Assembly: GCF_000423945.1 (NCBI RefSeq)
Contig: NZ_KE384117.1
Location: 71,932 to 135,931, forward strand
Direction of reading: 5' to 3'
Length of the DNA stretch: 64,000 nt
DNA from: Butyrivibrio sp. XPD2002
Lineage (GTDB): Bacteria > Bacillota > Clostridia > Lachnospirales > Lachnospiraceae
This document shows, one piece after another, positions 9,492 through 18,021 of the stretch. How positions within the stretch are numbered: position 1 is the stretch's first letter; the number at the start of each line of letters is the position of its first letter. The notes under the pieces are model-generated. The model was not told where the DNA came from, made no database searches, and saw nothing but the letters and a program-made list of their open reading frames with translations. The translations under genes and the position numbers were made by a program.

Positions 9492-11036
9492 ATGAAAAAG
9501 ACATACATTGTAGCAATTATGATGATGGTAATAATAGTTTCATATGTTGTGTCTGATTATATGGTGTCTTTGGGGCATGATAATAATGAATTATCAAGTA
9601 TTGAGACTGTGCAAGACGAGATAATGGAAGAAAATACTACCACCCCTTCAGATGAAGTTGAAGAAGTGGAAAGTGTTTATGCAGCGCTTGGCAGAGGCTT
9701 TAATTTGGGTAATGATCTTGATGTATGCGACTGGACTTATTTTGGATCAAACAATGATGCCGGATTTCAGGCATCTGTAGTTTACAACAGCTATCCATGG
9801 ACATCATGGGATGCGTCTTCTTATCCCTATTTTGACAGTAATGGTAAAGTTACGATTAACTGGGAGTTGTCAAAACTTACTTCTAAAGCAGATGCATTTG
9901 CTGGTAGTTTTGGTATTCAGCTTGTTAATCATAATGAGGCATATCAGGGAACAGAAGTAACATGTACAGTAAAATCAGCTACTCTTTCATATCCTGATGG
10001 AACAATAGTAGAACTGGTTTCTAAGAATGGAATGAGCGTTGATCTTGTGGTTAATGATGGCGTTACCGGATATATTTCACTGGATCTTATGAAATATGGT
10101 ATTAAAACCTCAGATCTTAAGAATGCTACAATTAGCGTATCTTTGGAAATATCCAACTATTATAGTGATGTGGCTGGGAAAATTGCAGCACTTGAGCAGT
10201 ATTGGGGGAACCCTCGGGCTACAGAAGAAATGATAAAGTCAATTAAGGATGCCGGATTTAAGACTGTAAGAGTTCCTGTTACATATTTTAATCACTTAGA
10301 TCATGATGGAAATATTGATGAGGAATTTTTGGACAGAGTAGAAGAGGTCGTTGATTGGGTGCTGAAAAATGATATGTATTGTATCATAGATGTTCATCAT
10401 GATACGGGAAATGATGGATGGATAAAAGCATCTAAGTCAAACTATGAAATGACTAGTTCTATCATTGCTTCAATTTTTACTCAGATAGCTGAGAGATTTA
10501 AGGATAAGGATGAACACCTTATTCTTGAAGGGTTAAATGAAACCGTAAATGATGATAATAAGTGGGGCGGTATTCCCAGGGAAGATCTCGAGATAATGAA
10601 CGACTGGAACCAGCTTTTTGTAAATGCTGTAAGAGCAACAGGTGGTAAGAATTCTAATAGAATCCTAATTGTCAATACTTATGCTGCTCTTGCCACAGAA
10701 GAGTGTCTTAGCGCGTTTAAGCTTCCTGTAGACACTGCAAATGACAGGATACTTGTAGGAATACACTGTTATTTTACGGGCGATAATATGGATTCAGGAT
10801 TTGGAACAATCCAGGATTATGCTTCTGACTATCACTTTGTTATTGGTGAATGGGCTTTTTGGAAAGGCGCTAATGACAGAGTTGAGAATGTTAGAAGATA
10901 TTGTGAGCATGCAGATAAGTTTGGTATACCAATTATATGGTGGGATAATGGAAATACTGAGGAAATGGCATTACTAGACAGAAAAACGCTTAGCTGGACT
11001 TATCAGGACATAGTTAATGTATTAGTTGGAAAGTAA
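9492..11036 (+). CDS. Membrane-anchored GH5 glycoside hydrolase with an inserted beta-rich domain
   Basis: Residues 1-26 form an uncleaved signal anchor, followed by an acidic linker to about 60. The GH5 barrel begins with GFNLGNDLDVCDW (69-81) and resumes at YWGNPRATEE (237-246). General acid/base is Glu350 (EGLNE) and nucleophile Glu453 (IGEWAFW). VHHDTGNDGW (301-310) is the conserved beta-strand histidine motif. Between the first strand and first helix lie about 150 extra residues (84-232) rich in Tyr, Trp, Ser and Thr, apparently a carbohydrate-binding-like module. The second GH5 gene at 16288 lacks it. The setting between Wzz and Wzy suggests trimming or release of the polymer rather than food digestion. 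Substrate: beta-glucan-like, inferred. Confidence 0.85.
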   Translation: MKKTYIVAIMMMVIIVSYVVSDYMVSLGHDNNELSSIETVQDEIMEENTTTPSDEVEEVESVYAALGRGFNLGNDLDVCDWTYFGSNNDAGFQASVVYNSYPWTSWDASSYPYFDSNGKVTINWELSKLTSKADAFAGSFGIQLVNHNEAYQGTEVTCTVKSATLSYPDGTIVELVSKNGMSVDLVVNDGVTGYISLDLMKYGIKTSDLKNATISVSLEISNYYSDVAGKIAALEQYWGNPRATEEMIKSIKDAGFKTVRVPVTYFNHLDHDGNIDEEFLDRVEEVVDWVLKNDMYCIIDVHHDTGNDGWIKASKSNYEMTSSIIASIFTQIAERFKDKDEHLILEGLNETVNDDNKWGGIPREDLEIMNDWNQLFVNAVRATGGKNSNRILIVNTYAALATEECLSAFKLPVDTANDRILVGIHCYFTGDNMDSGFGTIQDYASDYHFVIGEWAFWKGANDRVENVRRYCEHADKFGIPIIWWDNGNTEEMALLDRKTLSWTYQDIVNVLVGK

Positions 11037-11044
11037 GATTATAT

Positions 11045-12256
11045 ATGTCTTCATTAAGGGAAAAGATAAATCAAAAAAATATAGATTATGCTGAATCAAT
11101 TTACAATTTGGCTTTTTTGTGTGGAGTGTTAAAGGCAATGTTCGCATTTAGTGAGCTGATCACGAACAAAGGATTCTTTAATGCGGTATTTAATGTTGCT
11201 TTTTTTGCAATAATGACATATAAACTTTTCTTTTTACAAAAATATTCTGTTGCACAAATTATTACACTTATTATAACCGGATTGGCTTGTATATATACTG
11301 ATTTTGCTATTTATCGTTTGGTATATATACCTGCGTTTTTGATGATTGCGGCAACGCAAGGCATAGACTTTAAGAAAAGTATGAAGTTTATGTGGAAGGT
11401 TCAAGCGTTTATTCTGGCTATACATGTAATGATTTATCCGATTATGTACAATTTCTTTGGAGACAGAGTCGGAATTACTGTCAGAGGATTTAATGAAGAT
11501 AATAGAATAAGACATCAGTTTCTCTTTTCGCATGCTAACGTTTTTTCAATGTTGTTGCTGTGGACTATCTTTGGATATATTTATGCGAATTTTGAGAAAA
11601 TGAACAAAAAGCGCATTTTTGCTTGCTGGGGAGTATATGCCTTTTTCTACCTTTTTACAAACTCAAATTCCGGAATGATTATCTTATCGATTGTTTCAGC
11701 TCTATTAATTATTCGAGATTTGGTTGGTGAGAAATTTGATGTTGTATTATTATTTCTATCCAAGTATCTATTTATTATTCTTGCTATATTTTTCAATGTA
11801 ATGATGGTGAGCTATCCCCAACTCACTGGTAATCTTAGGGAAAAATGGAAGGAAATAGACTCTTTCTTTACCGGAAGACTGAAATATGGTGCTTATGTTT
11901 ATGCTAAGAAAGGATTCACTATAATTGGAAGAAATCTTAACATAAGTTCAAAAATAAAAGAATATTGGGAAGGTTTTTGGATAGAAGGACTACCGGCTGA
12001 TAATATGTATATGTTTTTTTCAGTTTGGTATGGCTTATTCTTTACTTTCTTAATTGCGTTTTTATTTTGGCGATATTCACAATATGCAACTACCGCTGAA
12101 ATAATTATCATTATCGCATATTCGCTATATACCATGATGGAATCATATATTATTTATACTCAATTTTGTTTTGCTCTTTTGTTGTTAATGCGATATGTAT
12201 GGAAGGATCATACGATAATACTACCAAAAGATAAGGGCAAGAAGGCGGTTGTATGA
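11045..12256 (+). CDS. Wzy-like polysaccharide polymerase (multi-pass membrane protein)
   Basis: 403 aa with about ten hydrophobic segments and one long outer loop (about 255-310) before the last helices, the layout of Wzy/O-antigen polymerases. The loop ends with FFTGRLKYG, similar to the R-x-x-x-G region common in Wzy proteins, and FLFSHANVFSMLL lies in a membrane segment. Wzy proteins are poorly conserved, so the call rests on topology and place. It follows the GH5 gene by 8 bp and overlaps the next gene by 4 bp. It would join lipid-linked repeat units at the outer face of the membrane. Confidence 0.75.
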   Translation: MSSLREKINQKNIDYAESIYNLAFLCGVLKAMFAFSELITNKGFFNAVFNVAFFAIMTYKLFFLQKYSVAQIITLIITGLACIYTDFAIYRLVYIPAFLMIAATQGIDFKKSMKFMWKVQAFILAIHVMIYPIMYNFFGDRVGITVRGFNEDNRIRHQFLFSHANVFSMLLLWTIFGYIYANFEKMNKKRIFACWGVYAFFYLFTNSNSGMIILSIVSALLIIRDLVGEKFDVVLLFLSKYLFIILAIFFNVMMVSYPQLTGNLREKWKEIDSFFTGRLKYGAYVYAKKGFTIIGRNLNISSKIKEYWEGFWIEGLPADNMYMFFSVWYGLFFTFLIAFLFWRYSQYATTAEIIIIIAYSLYTMMESYIIYTQFCFALLLLMRYVWKDHTIILPKDKGKKAVV

Positions 12257-13755
12257 AGACTAAACATATATTTGTTGTCTTTGCAATTACAATTTTTTCG
12301 TTGTTGCTTGTTATATATTATGGTTCTTGCAAAACAGGGTATTATTCAGATGAAGTGTGGACATATGGTCTTGCAAATAATTTGTCAGGTATTTATCCTA
12401 AGGTAGAAACCGGGATAAAATACAGTGGATACGGGCCTTTCGACAGCTTTGTAAAAGCTAAGGATGGTGCAAGGTTTAATATTACTAATGTATGGAAAAA
12501 TCAATCAGATGATGTTCATCCCCCATTTTACTATATTTTGATAAATGTTGTGTGCTCGTTGTTTCCTGATACATATAGTAAATGGTATGGGATAACGGTT
12601 AATATATTTTGGATGATATTGATTATTCCACTGCTATATAAACTTTCAAATAAAATAACTGCAAGCACTATTGCTTCTACTGGAATAACAATAGCTTATG
12701 CCTTTTCTGTAATATTTATGGATACTCTTGTGTTTATCAGGATGTATACACAGCTTACTTTTTTTACAATAGCTATCTCTTATTTGATCAAGCTGTATTG
12801 GAATAAAAGATTAGACAAGAAATTTCATGCTTTGCTGTCTATTATTTTAATATTGGGGATGCTGACTCATTACTATTTCCTTATTTTTACATTTTTTGTA
12901 TGTATATTGTTCGCGATACATTTATATAGACAAAAAAGAAATGGTGAATTAAAAAAAGCAGCCTTGGTTACACTTTTTACCGGTATTATTTACAGCATTA
13001 TATGGCATCAGTTTTGGATACATCTTTTTTTTAGACACCGTGGAAGACAGGCCATTTACCATGCGATTGTTCCCAAAAACATTGTAATGGGACCTCTTAT
13101 AATGCTGTCTGACTTGAATTATGAAGCATTTGCCGGGGGTATGGGTATCTTTATTATTTTGGGGATTGTTTTAGCAGTAATCAAGAAAAAGAAGCGAGAA
13201 ACATTCTTTGGATATAATACTTTTTTATTACTGTCAGCTTTTCTTTATCTATTTGTTATTGGAACCATAGCTCCATTTATGGATGTTAGATATGTGATGA
13301 GTATTGCGTGGATATTTATTTTGTCCGCGTATATCATTTTAAGAAAACTGCTAATCCGAATATCGGATAAGAAAGTAATGGAGTTTGTTGTGCTTATTGT
13401 GTTTATCATGATTAACATGTATAACCATAATTTGTATGGGTGGAGGGTTCCAAATGATTATTATTATCCTGAACAGATGGATGTAATGGATTCTATGAAG
13501 AATTATGATACGGTCGTTTATTTGGATGAAGAATGGAAACCAATAATTTTTTTTGAAGAATTGAAACATGTAAAGAGTTATACTTTCGTAGATGATAGTA
13601 ATGCTGAAAGTGTTTTGAATAGTATGGATGGAGATTATTTTTTGCTTACTTGTGTCGAGAAGGAAGCTGAAGAAAACATAACTAACAAACTTGACGCGGA
13701 ATTGAAATATTATCGAGCCGGAAGAGGCTATTATTTTGTGAAAAGGGAAGATTAG
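12253..13755 (+). CDS. GT39/PMT-like integral membrane glycosyltransferase
   Basis: 500 aa, about ten membrane segments. The first outer loop has the acidic pair in YYSDEVWT (residues 30-37) and HPPFYYIL further on, both hallmarks of the GT39/ArnT-type (GT-C) fold that uses polyprenyl-phosphate sugar donors. The C-terminal 100 residues are a soluble outer domain. It overlaps the Wzy gene by 4 bp (ATGA). It probably decorates the polymer or a surface protein with a sugar outside the membrane. Acceptor unknown. Confidence 0.72.
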   Translation: MKTKHIFVVFAITIFSLLLVIYYGSCKTGYYSDEVWTYGLANNLSGIYPKVETGIKYSGYGPFDSFVKAKDGARFNITNVWKNQSDDVHPPFYYILINVVCSLFPDTYSKWYGITVNIFWMILIIPLLYKLSNKITASTIASTGITIAYAFSVIFMDTLVFIRMYTQLTFFTIAISYLIKLYWNKRLDKKFHALLSIILILGMLTHYYFLIFTFFVCILFAIHLYRQKRNGELKKAALVTLFTGIIYSIIWHQFWIHLFFRHRGRQAIYHAIVPKNIVMGPLIMLSDLNYEAFAGGMGIFIILGIVLAVIKKKKRETFFGYNTFLLLSAFLYLFVIGTIAPFMDVRYVMSIAWIFILSAYIILRKLLIRISDKKVMEFVVLIVFIMINMYNHNLYGWRVPNDYYYPEQMDVMDSMKNYDTVVYLDEEWKPIIFFEELKHVKSYTFVDDSNAESVLNSMDGDYFLLTCVEKEAEENITNKLDAELKYYRAGRGYYFVKRED

Positions 13756-13768
13756 TAGGAGGTAATAA

Positions 13769-14623
13769 ATGAACATATTAATTGCTGTTAATGATGGATA
13801 TTTTAAGCCTGCAAGGGTGATGCTTACGTCATTGTGCGTTAATAATACTTTTGAAGAACATAATGTTTATTTGTTGTATCATGATCTGAACGAAAATAGT
13901 ATCGAGAATCTTAGAACTACTATGAAAAAGTATAACTGCATGGTTCATCCTGTGTATGTTGACGATGATAAGTTTAATGATTTACCGGTTAGCCATCACT
14001 TTAGCATTGAAACATACTATAGATTTTTGATGCAAACAATGGTTCCGAGTGAGTTGGAACGAATACTTTGGTTAGATGCAGATATGATTATAAAAGGAGA
14101 TTTAAAAGAGTTTTATTATCAGGATTTTGATGATAATTATATTGCGGTATGCAAATCAATCAATAAGGATCCGGATAGTTTGATAAGAAAACTTTGTTTG
14201 CCTCAAAATACAGTGTATTTTAACGCAGGTATTATCCTTTTTAATTTAACAAAAATCAGAAATGAAATAGATCCCAGAGTATATTTTGAGTATGCACAGG
14301 AAAACGCAGAAAAAATAACATGGCTGGATCAGGATATTCTTAATGCAATATTTTGTAATAAGAAGATTGTGCATGGATATAAAAAATATAATTATCAACA
14401 CTTCACAGAAAGTGATTTTTCTAAACAAGAAAAATCAATAATAGATAATGACACTGTAGTTTTGCATTATATTGGAAATGTAAAACCCTGGCATTTTAAA
14501 TATATTGGATACACTTTGAAGTATTATAGACGATATGCCAGGGCCTATGAGTCAATAATTGACAATATAAAATTTGATTTTTTCCACTATGCATATTTGA
14601 TGAAGAGGAAGGTTAAAAGATGA
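13769..14623 (+). CDS. Glycosyltransferase family 8 (LgtC/GspA-like)
   Basis: The retaining GT8 fold is shown by NILIAVNDGYFKPA at the N-terminus, WLDADMIIKGDL (the DxD metal motif, about residues 97-108), NAGIILFNL, WLDQDILNA and HYIGNVKPW, in the family order. 284 aa is normal. Donor is usually UDP-glucose or UDP-galactose. AGGAGG lies just upstream of ATG 13769. The stop codon lies inside a 14 bp tandem duplication that separates it from the next gene. Confidence 0.9.
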   Translation: MNILIAVNDGYFKPARVMLTSLCVNNTFEEHNVYLLYHDLNENSIENLRTTMKKYNCMVHPVYVDDDKFNDLPVSHHFSIETYYRFLMQTMVPSELERILWLDADMIIKGDLKEFYYQDFDDNYIAVCKSINKDPDSLIRKLCLPQNTVYFNAGIILFNLTKIRNEIDPRVYFEYAQENAEKITWLDQDILNAIFCNKKIVHGYKKYNYQHFTESDFSKQEKSIIDNDTVVLHYIGNVKPWHFKYIGYTLKYYRRYARAYESIIDNIKFDFFHYAYLMKRKVKR

Positions 14624-14638
14624 AGGTTAAAAGATGAA
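14611..14638 (+). repeat. Exact 14 bp tandem duplication at a gene junction
   Basis: GGTTAAAAGATGAA occurs twice in direct tandem (14611-14624 and 14625-14638). The first copy contains the GT8 stop codon; the second contains the ATG of the next gene. Before duplication the two genes probably overlapped by ATGA, as other genes of the locus do. Confidence 0.9.
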
Positions 14639-15614
14639 GAGAATTGTTTTGTTTGATACATCTGTTGGTTCGCTAAATCAGGGGGATAATATTATTATGA
14701 AGGCAGTTAGGGATAATATGTCTTCTATATTAAAGAATAATTTTGTAATAACATTGCCCACTCATACTCCATGCTTTTATCCTTTTCAGGGAAAGGAAGA
14801 AAATAAAAGGTTTAATCTCTTTTCTAATGCAGATTATAAGTTTATTTGTGGAACTAATATGATCAATTATCAGATGAAAGAACGCTTTCCTAATTGGAAT
14901 ACATATTCATGGAATTGTAATGAATATGCAAACAGTATATTGCTTGGAGTAGGAAACACAGGGGTAAAAGATGATTTAGAAGTTAGTAAAGACACTAAAA
15001 AAGTATTAAGTAAAATTCTTTCCAAGGAATACATTCATAGTACCAGAGATGAGAAAACAAAGAAAATCATTGAAAAGCTGGGATATAAGGCATTAAATAC
15101 GGGATGTCCTACCACGTGGTATTTGACGCCGGACTTTTGTGAAAAGATCAATACAGAGAAGAAGCCAAATGCTGTATTTACTCTTACAGACTATTTACAA
15201 GATGAAATATATGACCAGAAACTAATAGATGGTCTTAATAGTAATTATGAGAAAGTATATTTTTGGCCTCAGGGATCAGGGGATTATGAATATTTTTGTT
15301 CTTTGAAGAATACTGATAACATAATTGTTATATCCCCGGATATTTTTAGCTATAAAGATGTGCTTAATAATGGAGATGTTGATTATATTGGTACCAGACT
15401 ACATGCAGGTATATTTGCTATGCAACATAAAGTAAGAGCATTTATTCTTGGTGTGGATAATCGAGCACTTGATATGGCTACAACATTTGGGATTAATTGT
15501 ATTGCGAGAAGTGAATTGGATAAATTGGAAGAAATCGTTAATAAGAAACATATTACAGCTGTAAATATTCATTTGAATGAAATAAATCAATGGAAAGCGC
15601 AATTTGACCGATGA
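14634..15614 (+). CDS. Polysaccharide pyruvyl transferase family protein
   Basis: 326 aa. The N-terminus FDTSVGSLNQGDNIIM is the family's conserved N-terminal glycine/asparagine segment. The middle has STRDEKTKKI and TGCPTTWYL. The C-terminal part has DYIGTRLHAGIFAM, the GTRLHA motif near the active site. It probably adds a pyruvate ketal or acts in a related transfer on a sugar of the repeat unit. It is the second family member in the locus (the first runs off the left edge). The start follows the duplicated 14-mer, and only AAGG serves as ribosome site. Confidence 0.85.
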   Translation: MKRIVLFDTSVGSLNQGDNIIMKAVRDNMSSILKNNFVITLPTHTPCFYPFQGKEENKRFNLFSNADYKFICGTNMINYQMKERFPNWNTYSWNCNEYANSILLGVGNTGVKDDLEVSKDTKKVLSKILSKEYIHSTRDEKTKKIIEKLGYKALNTGCPTTWYLTPDFCEKINTEKKPNAVFTLTDYLQDEIYDQKLIDGLNSNYEKVYFWPQGSGDYEYFCSLKNTDNIIVISPDIFSYKDVLNNGDVDYIGTRLHAGIFAMQHKVRAFILGVDNRALDMATTFGINCIARSELDKLEEIVNKKHITAVNIHLNEINQWKAQFDR

Positions 15615-15636
15615 AAGATGAATAAATAATTATATT

Positions 15637-16260
15637 ATGAGTGGCAATAGAACTAATAATTCCATAAAGAATATAAAATATAGTGCAATCAATAAAATAG
15701 TTACAATGTTTCTATCTCTGATAGGGAGATATATTTTTCTTCAGATATTGCCCATTGATTATCTGGGAATAAATGGTGTTTTCAGCGATATTTTTATCAT
15801 GATGTCCTTAGCGGATTTAGGGCTGACCACTGCTATGGCATACAGCTTTTACAAGCCGTTGGCAGAGAATGATAATGATAAAATAACTGCACTAGTTACT
15901 TTGTATCGTAAAATTTATAACACAATCGCAGCGACCATAGCTTTCATAGGATTGTTGCTTCTGCCGTTTCTTGATTATTTGATTAAAACAGATTTGGAAA
16001 TACCACATTTGCGGCAATATTATCTTATATCGCTTTTAAAACTCACAACGGATGCAGGCATAATGCTTATATTTTGCTATATAACAAGCTTTATTGTTGG
16101 CAGGATTGCGTGTGATAAACTTTGGATATGGGGACTAAAGGGGGTACTTTGTAGTACAATAGTAATTCTTCTGTATTTCATTCGTTATGCAGGGAACAAA
16201 GAAATGAAAGAAATATGGATGAAAATAGGAAGTGTAATTGGAAAGAGAAACAAGAAGTGA
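15637..16260 (+). pseudogene. Flippase (Wzx/RfbX-type) remnant with large internal deletion
   Basis: The reading frame is intact but only 207 aa; Wzx flippases usually have about 450-500 with 12-14 membrane segments. Residues 1-130 match the flippase N-terminus: LIGRYIFLQILPIDYLGINGVF, shown in part, then SLADLGLTTAMAYSFY and the first four segments. Residues about 135-207 instead match the C-terminal end (last two segments, LWIWGLKGVL, then a basic tail). So roughly the middle 250-300 residues are gone, in frame. It is most likely non-functional as a flippase. A domesticated small membrane protein cannot be excluded. Confidence 0.75.
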
Positions 16261-16287
16261 TAAGTAGAAATAGTGGGACATAAGTGG

Positions 16288-17394
16288 ATGAAAAGAATAA
16301 TGAAGATAAAAATTTCATTTATAATATTCGGACTTGCGCTTATAAGCCTGATAACAGGCTTTGCTTCCGGACTAATTAGAATTCATGCCTATAGCAAGAC
16401 CTCGGATGAAAGCGATTTATTCATAAAGGGACTTGGAAATGGCTATAACATAGGCAATTCTCTTGATGCCTGCGATTGGTCTAAGATGTTTACAAATACT
16501 AATGGAAATAGCACAGAGACCTCATGGGGGACAACGGCTATATCCGAGGAATTTATTAAAGTATTGGAAGAGCAGGGCTTTGGAATAATTCGAGTGCCTG
16601 TTACATATATGAACCATATTGATAGCGACGGTAATATTGATGCGAATTGGCTTGATCGTGTTGCTGAAGTAGTAGATATGATTATACAGCATAATATGTA
16701 CTGTGTAATTGATATTCATCATGACACCGGAAATGACGGATGGATTCGTGCTTCTCGTAAAAGTTATTCAAACGACAAAAATCGGGTGGAAAATTTAATT
16801 CATCAAATTGCTGATAGGTTTAAAGACTATGATGATCATCTTATTCTTGAAGGCTTTAATGAGATGGTAGATGAGGATTGTCATTGGGAGAATGCTCCTA
16901 TTTCTTCACTTGTGGCAATGAACAAGTGGAATCAGCTGTTTGTTGATACTGTCAGGGCTACGGGTGGTGGAAATAGTGACAGATATCTTCTTGTAAATAC
17001 ATATGCAGCCACTGTGAATGCAAAGAATATTTATTTCTTTGATATGCCAAAGGATTCAGCTAAAGACAGAATAATCGTAGGTGTACATAATTACGCAGGT
17101 CCTAAGAATCTGAAAAAAAGTTTTAGCATTATAAATAGCCTTAGGAAACGTGGTTATCCTGTAATTATAGGGGAATATGGTAATACTGCTAATGCTGATT
17201 ATGACAGAGCTGACTTTGTGAAGTCATATATTGAGCAGTGTAAAGAGTATGGCTGCTGTCCTATCTGGTGGGATAACGGGCAGGATCCGGAAAAAAAGGC
17301 GGATACCAGCTTTGCGCTTTATAAAAGATCCTCAGGAGAGGCTTATTTCCAGGATATTTTGGATGCTATTACAAATAAAATTGCAGAAGATTAG
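16288..17394 (+). CDS. Membrane-anchored GH5 glycoside hydrolase (no insertion)
   Basis: I choose ATG 16288; an in-frame GTG at 16273 is possible and neither has a strong ribosome site. Residues about 7-30 are a signal anchor. The GH5 barrel has GYNIGNSLDACDW (52-64), RVPVTYMNH, IHHDTGNDGW, acid/base Glu192 (EGFNE) and nucleophile Glu296 (IGEYGN). It is closely similar to the GH5 at 9492 but keeps the ordinary short loop after CDW. Two paralogous anchored endoglucanase-like enzymes inside one EPS locus suggest a role in polymer processing at the cell surface. Substrate not proven. Confidence 0.86.
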   Translation: MKRIMKIKISFIIFGLALISLITGFASGLIRIHAYSKTSDESDLFIKGLGNGYNIGNSLDACDWSKMFTNTNGNSTETSWGTTAISEEFIKVLEEQGFGIIRVPVTYMNHIDSDGNIDANWLDRVAEVVDMIIQHNMYCVIDIHHDTGNDGWIRASRKSYSNDKNRVENLIHQIADRFKDYDDHLILEGFNEMVDEDCHWENAPISSLVAMNKWNQLFVDTVRATGGGNSDRYLLVNTYAATVNAKNIYFFDMPKDSAKDRIIVGVHNYAGPKNLKKSFSIINSLRKRGYPVIIGEYGNTANADYDRADFVKSYIEQCKEYGCCPIWWDNGQDPEKKADTSFALYKRSSGEAYFQDILDAITNKIAED

Positions 17395-17422
17395 ATAGTG
17401 TTTTTGAAGAGTTTATAAAAAA

Positions 17423-17851
17423 ATGATAAATTTTAAGTCTTTTATTTTAGAAAATGGAGAGAAAAAGGTAACACTGAAGGCATATATTTATTCCTTCTAT
17501 TACAGGTTAATGATAAAGAATATTCCCATGAAAAAGCTCGAACCAAGGCTTGGTAAGAGGGGGGGAGAATCAATAGCAGAAGAAAGCATAGAGCATTTAA
17601 GAACAGCAAAGCTCTATGCTTTTCATGTTAACCGAATTACAGAGAGGCTTCCCTGGGAGGAAAAATGCTTTGTAAGAGCGTTGACCTTAAGGAAATTGTT
17701 AGGAGAAGTAGGGATTCCCTGTACGATTTATTTAGGTGTTCATCTGGTGGATGGACAAATGAAGGCACATGCATGGCTTAGATGCGGCCAACTCTATGCT
17801 ACAGGCGGAAATGGAGAAGGAATGACCGTTGTAGCAAAATTTTCAAACTGA
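17423..17851 (+). CDS. Lasso peptide leader peptidase B2 (transglutaminase-fold cysteine protease)
   Basis: 142 aa, the size of stand-alone B2 proteins in Firmicutes. The core has WEEKCFVRALTLRKLLG with catalytic Cys82, GIPCTIYLGV, and KAHAWLRCG with His116, followed by the terminal VVAKF typical of this family (PF13471, McjB C-terminal domain). The Asp that follows the His by about 12 residues in McjB is not visible; Thr127 is near that place. B2 proteins cut the leader off the lasso precursor after B1 presents it. It is 28 bp after a GH5 gene and almost 5 kb from the precursor, an unusual distance. Confidence 0.82.
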   Translation: MINFKSFILENGEKKVTLKAYIYSFYYRLMIKNIPMKKLEPRLGKRGGESIAEESIEHLRTAKLYAFHVNRITERLPWEEKCFVRALTLRKLLGEVGIPCTIYLGVHLVDGQMKAHAWLRCGQLYATGGNGEGMTVVAKFSN

Positions 17852-18021
17852 AAAAATAATTTAAAAATCCTAAACTTGATAAAGTACTTATGAAATAAAA
17901 GTTAAAAGAGCTCGAATCATATTGTAATAAAATTTTGTTTTTGTACAATGAAATTATGATTGATAGCAACGGTAACAACGTCAACCATTTTTTCTTTGCA
18001 AAACAAGGAGGTTATTGCTTT

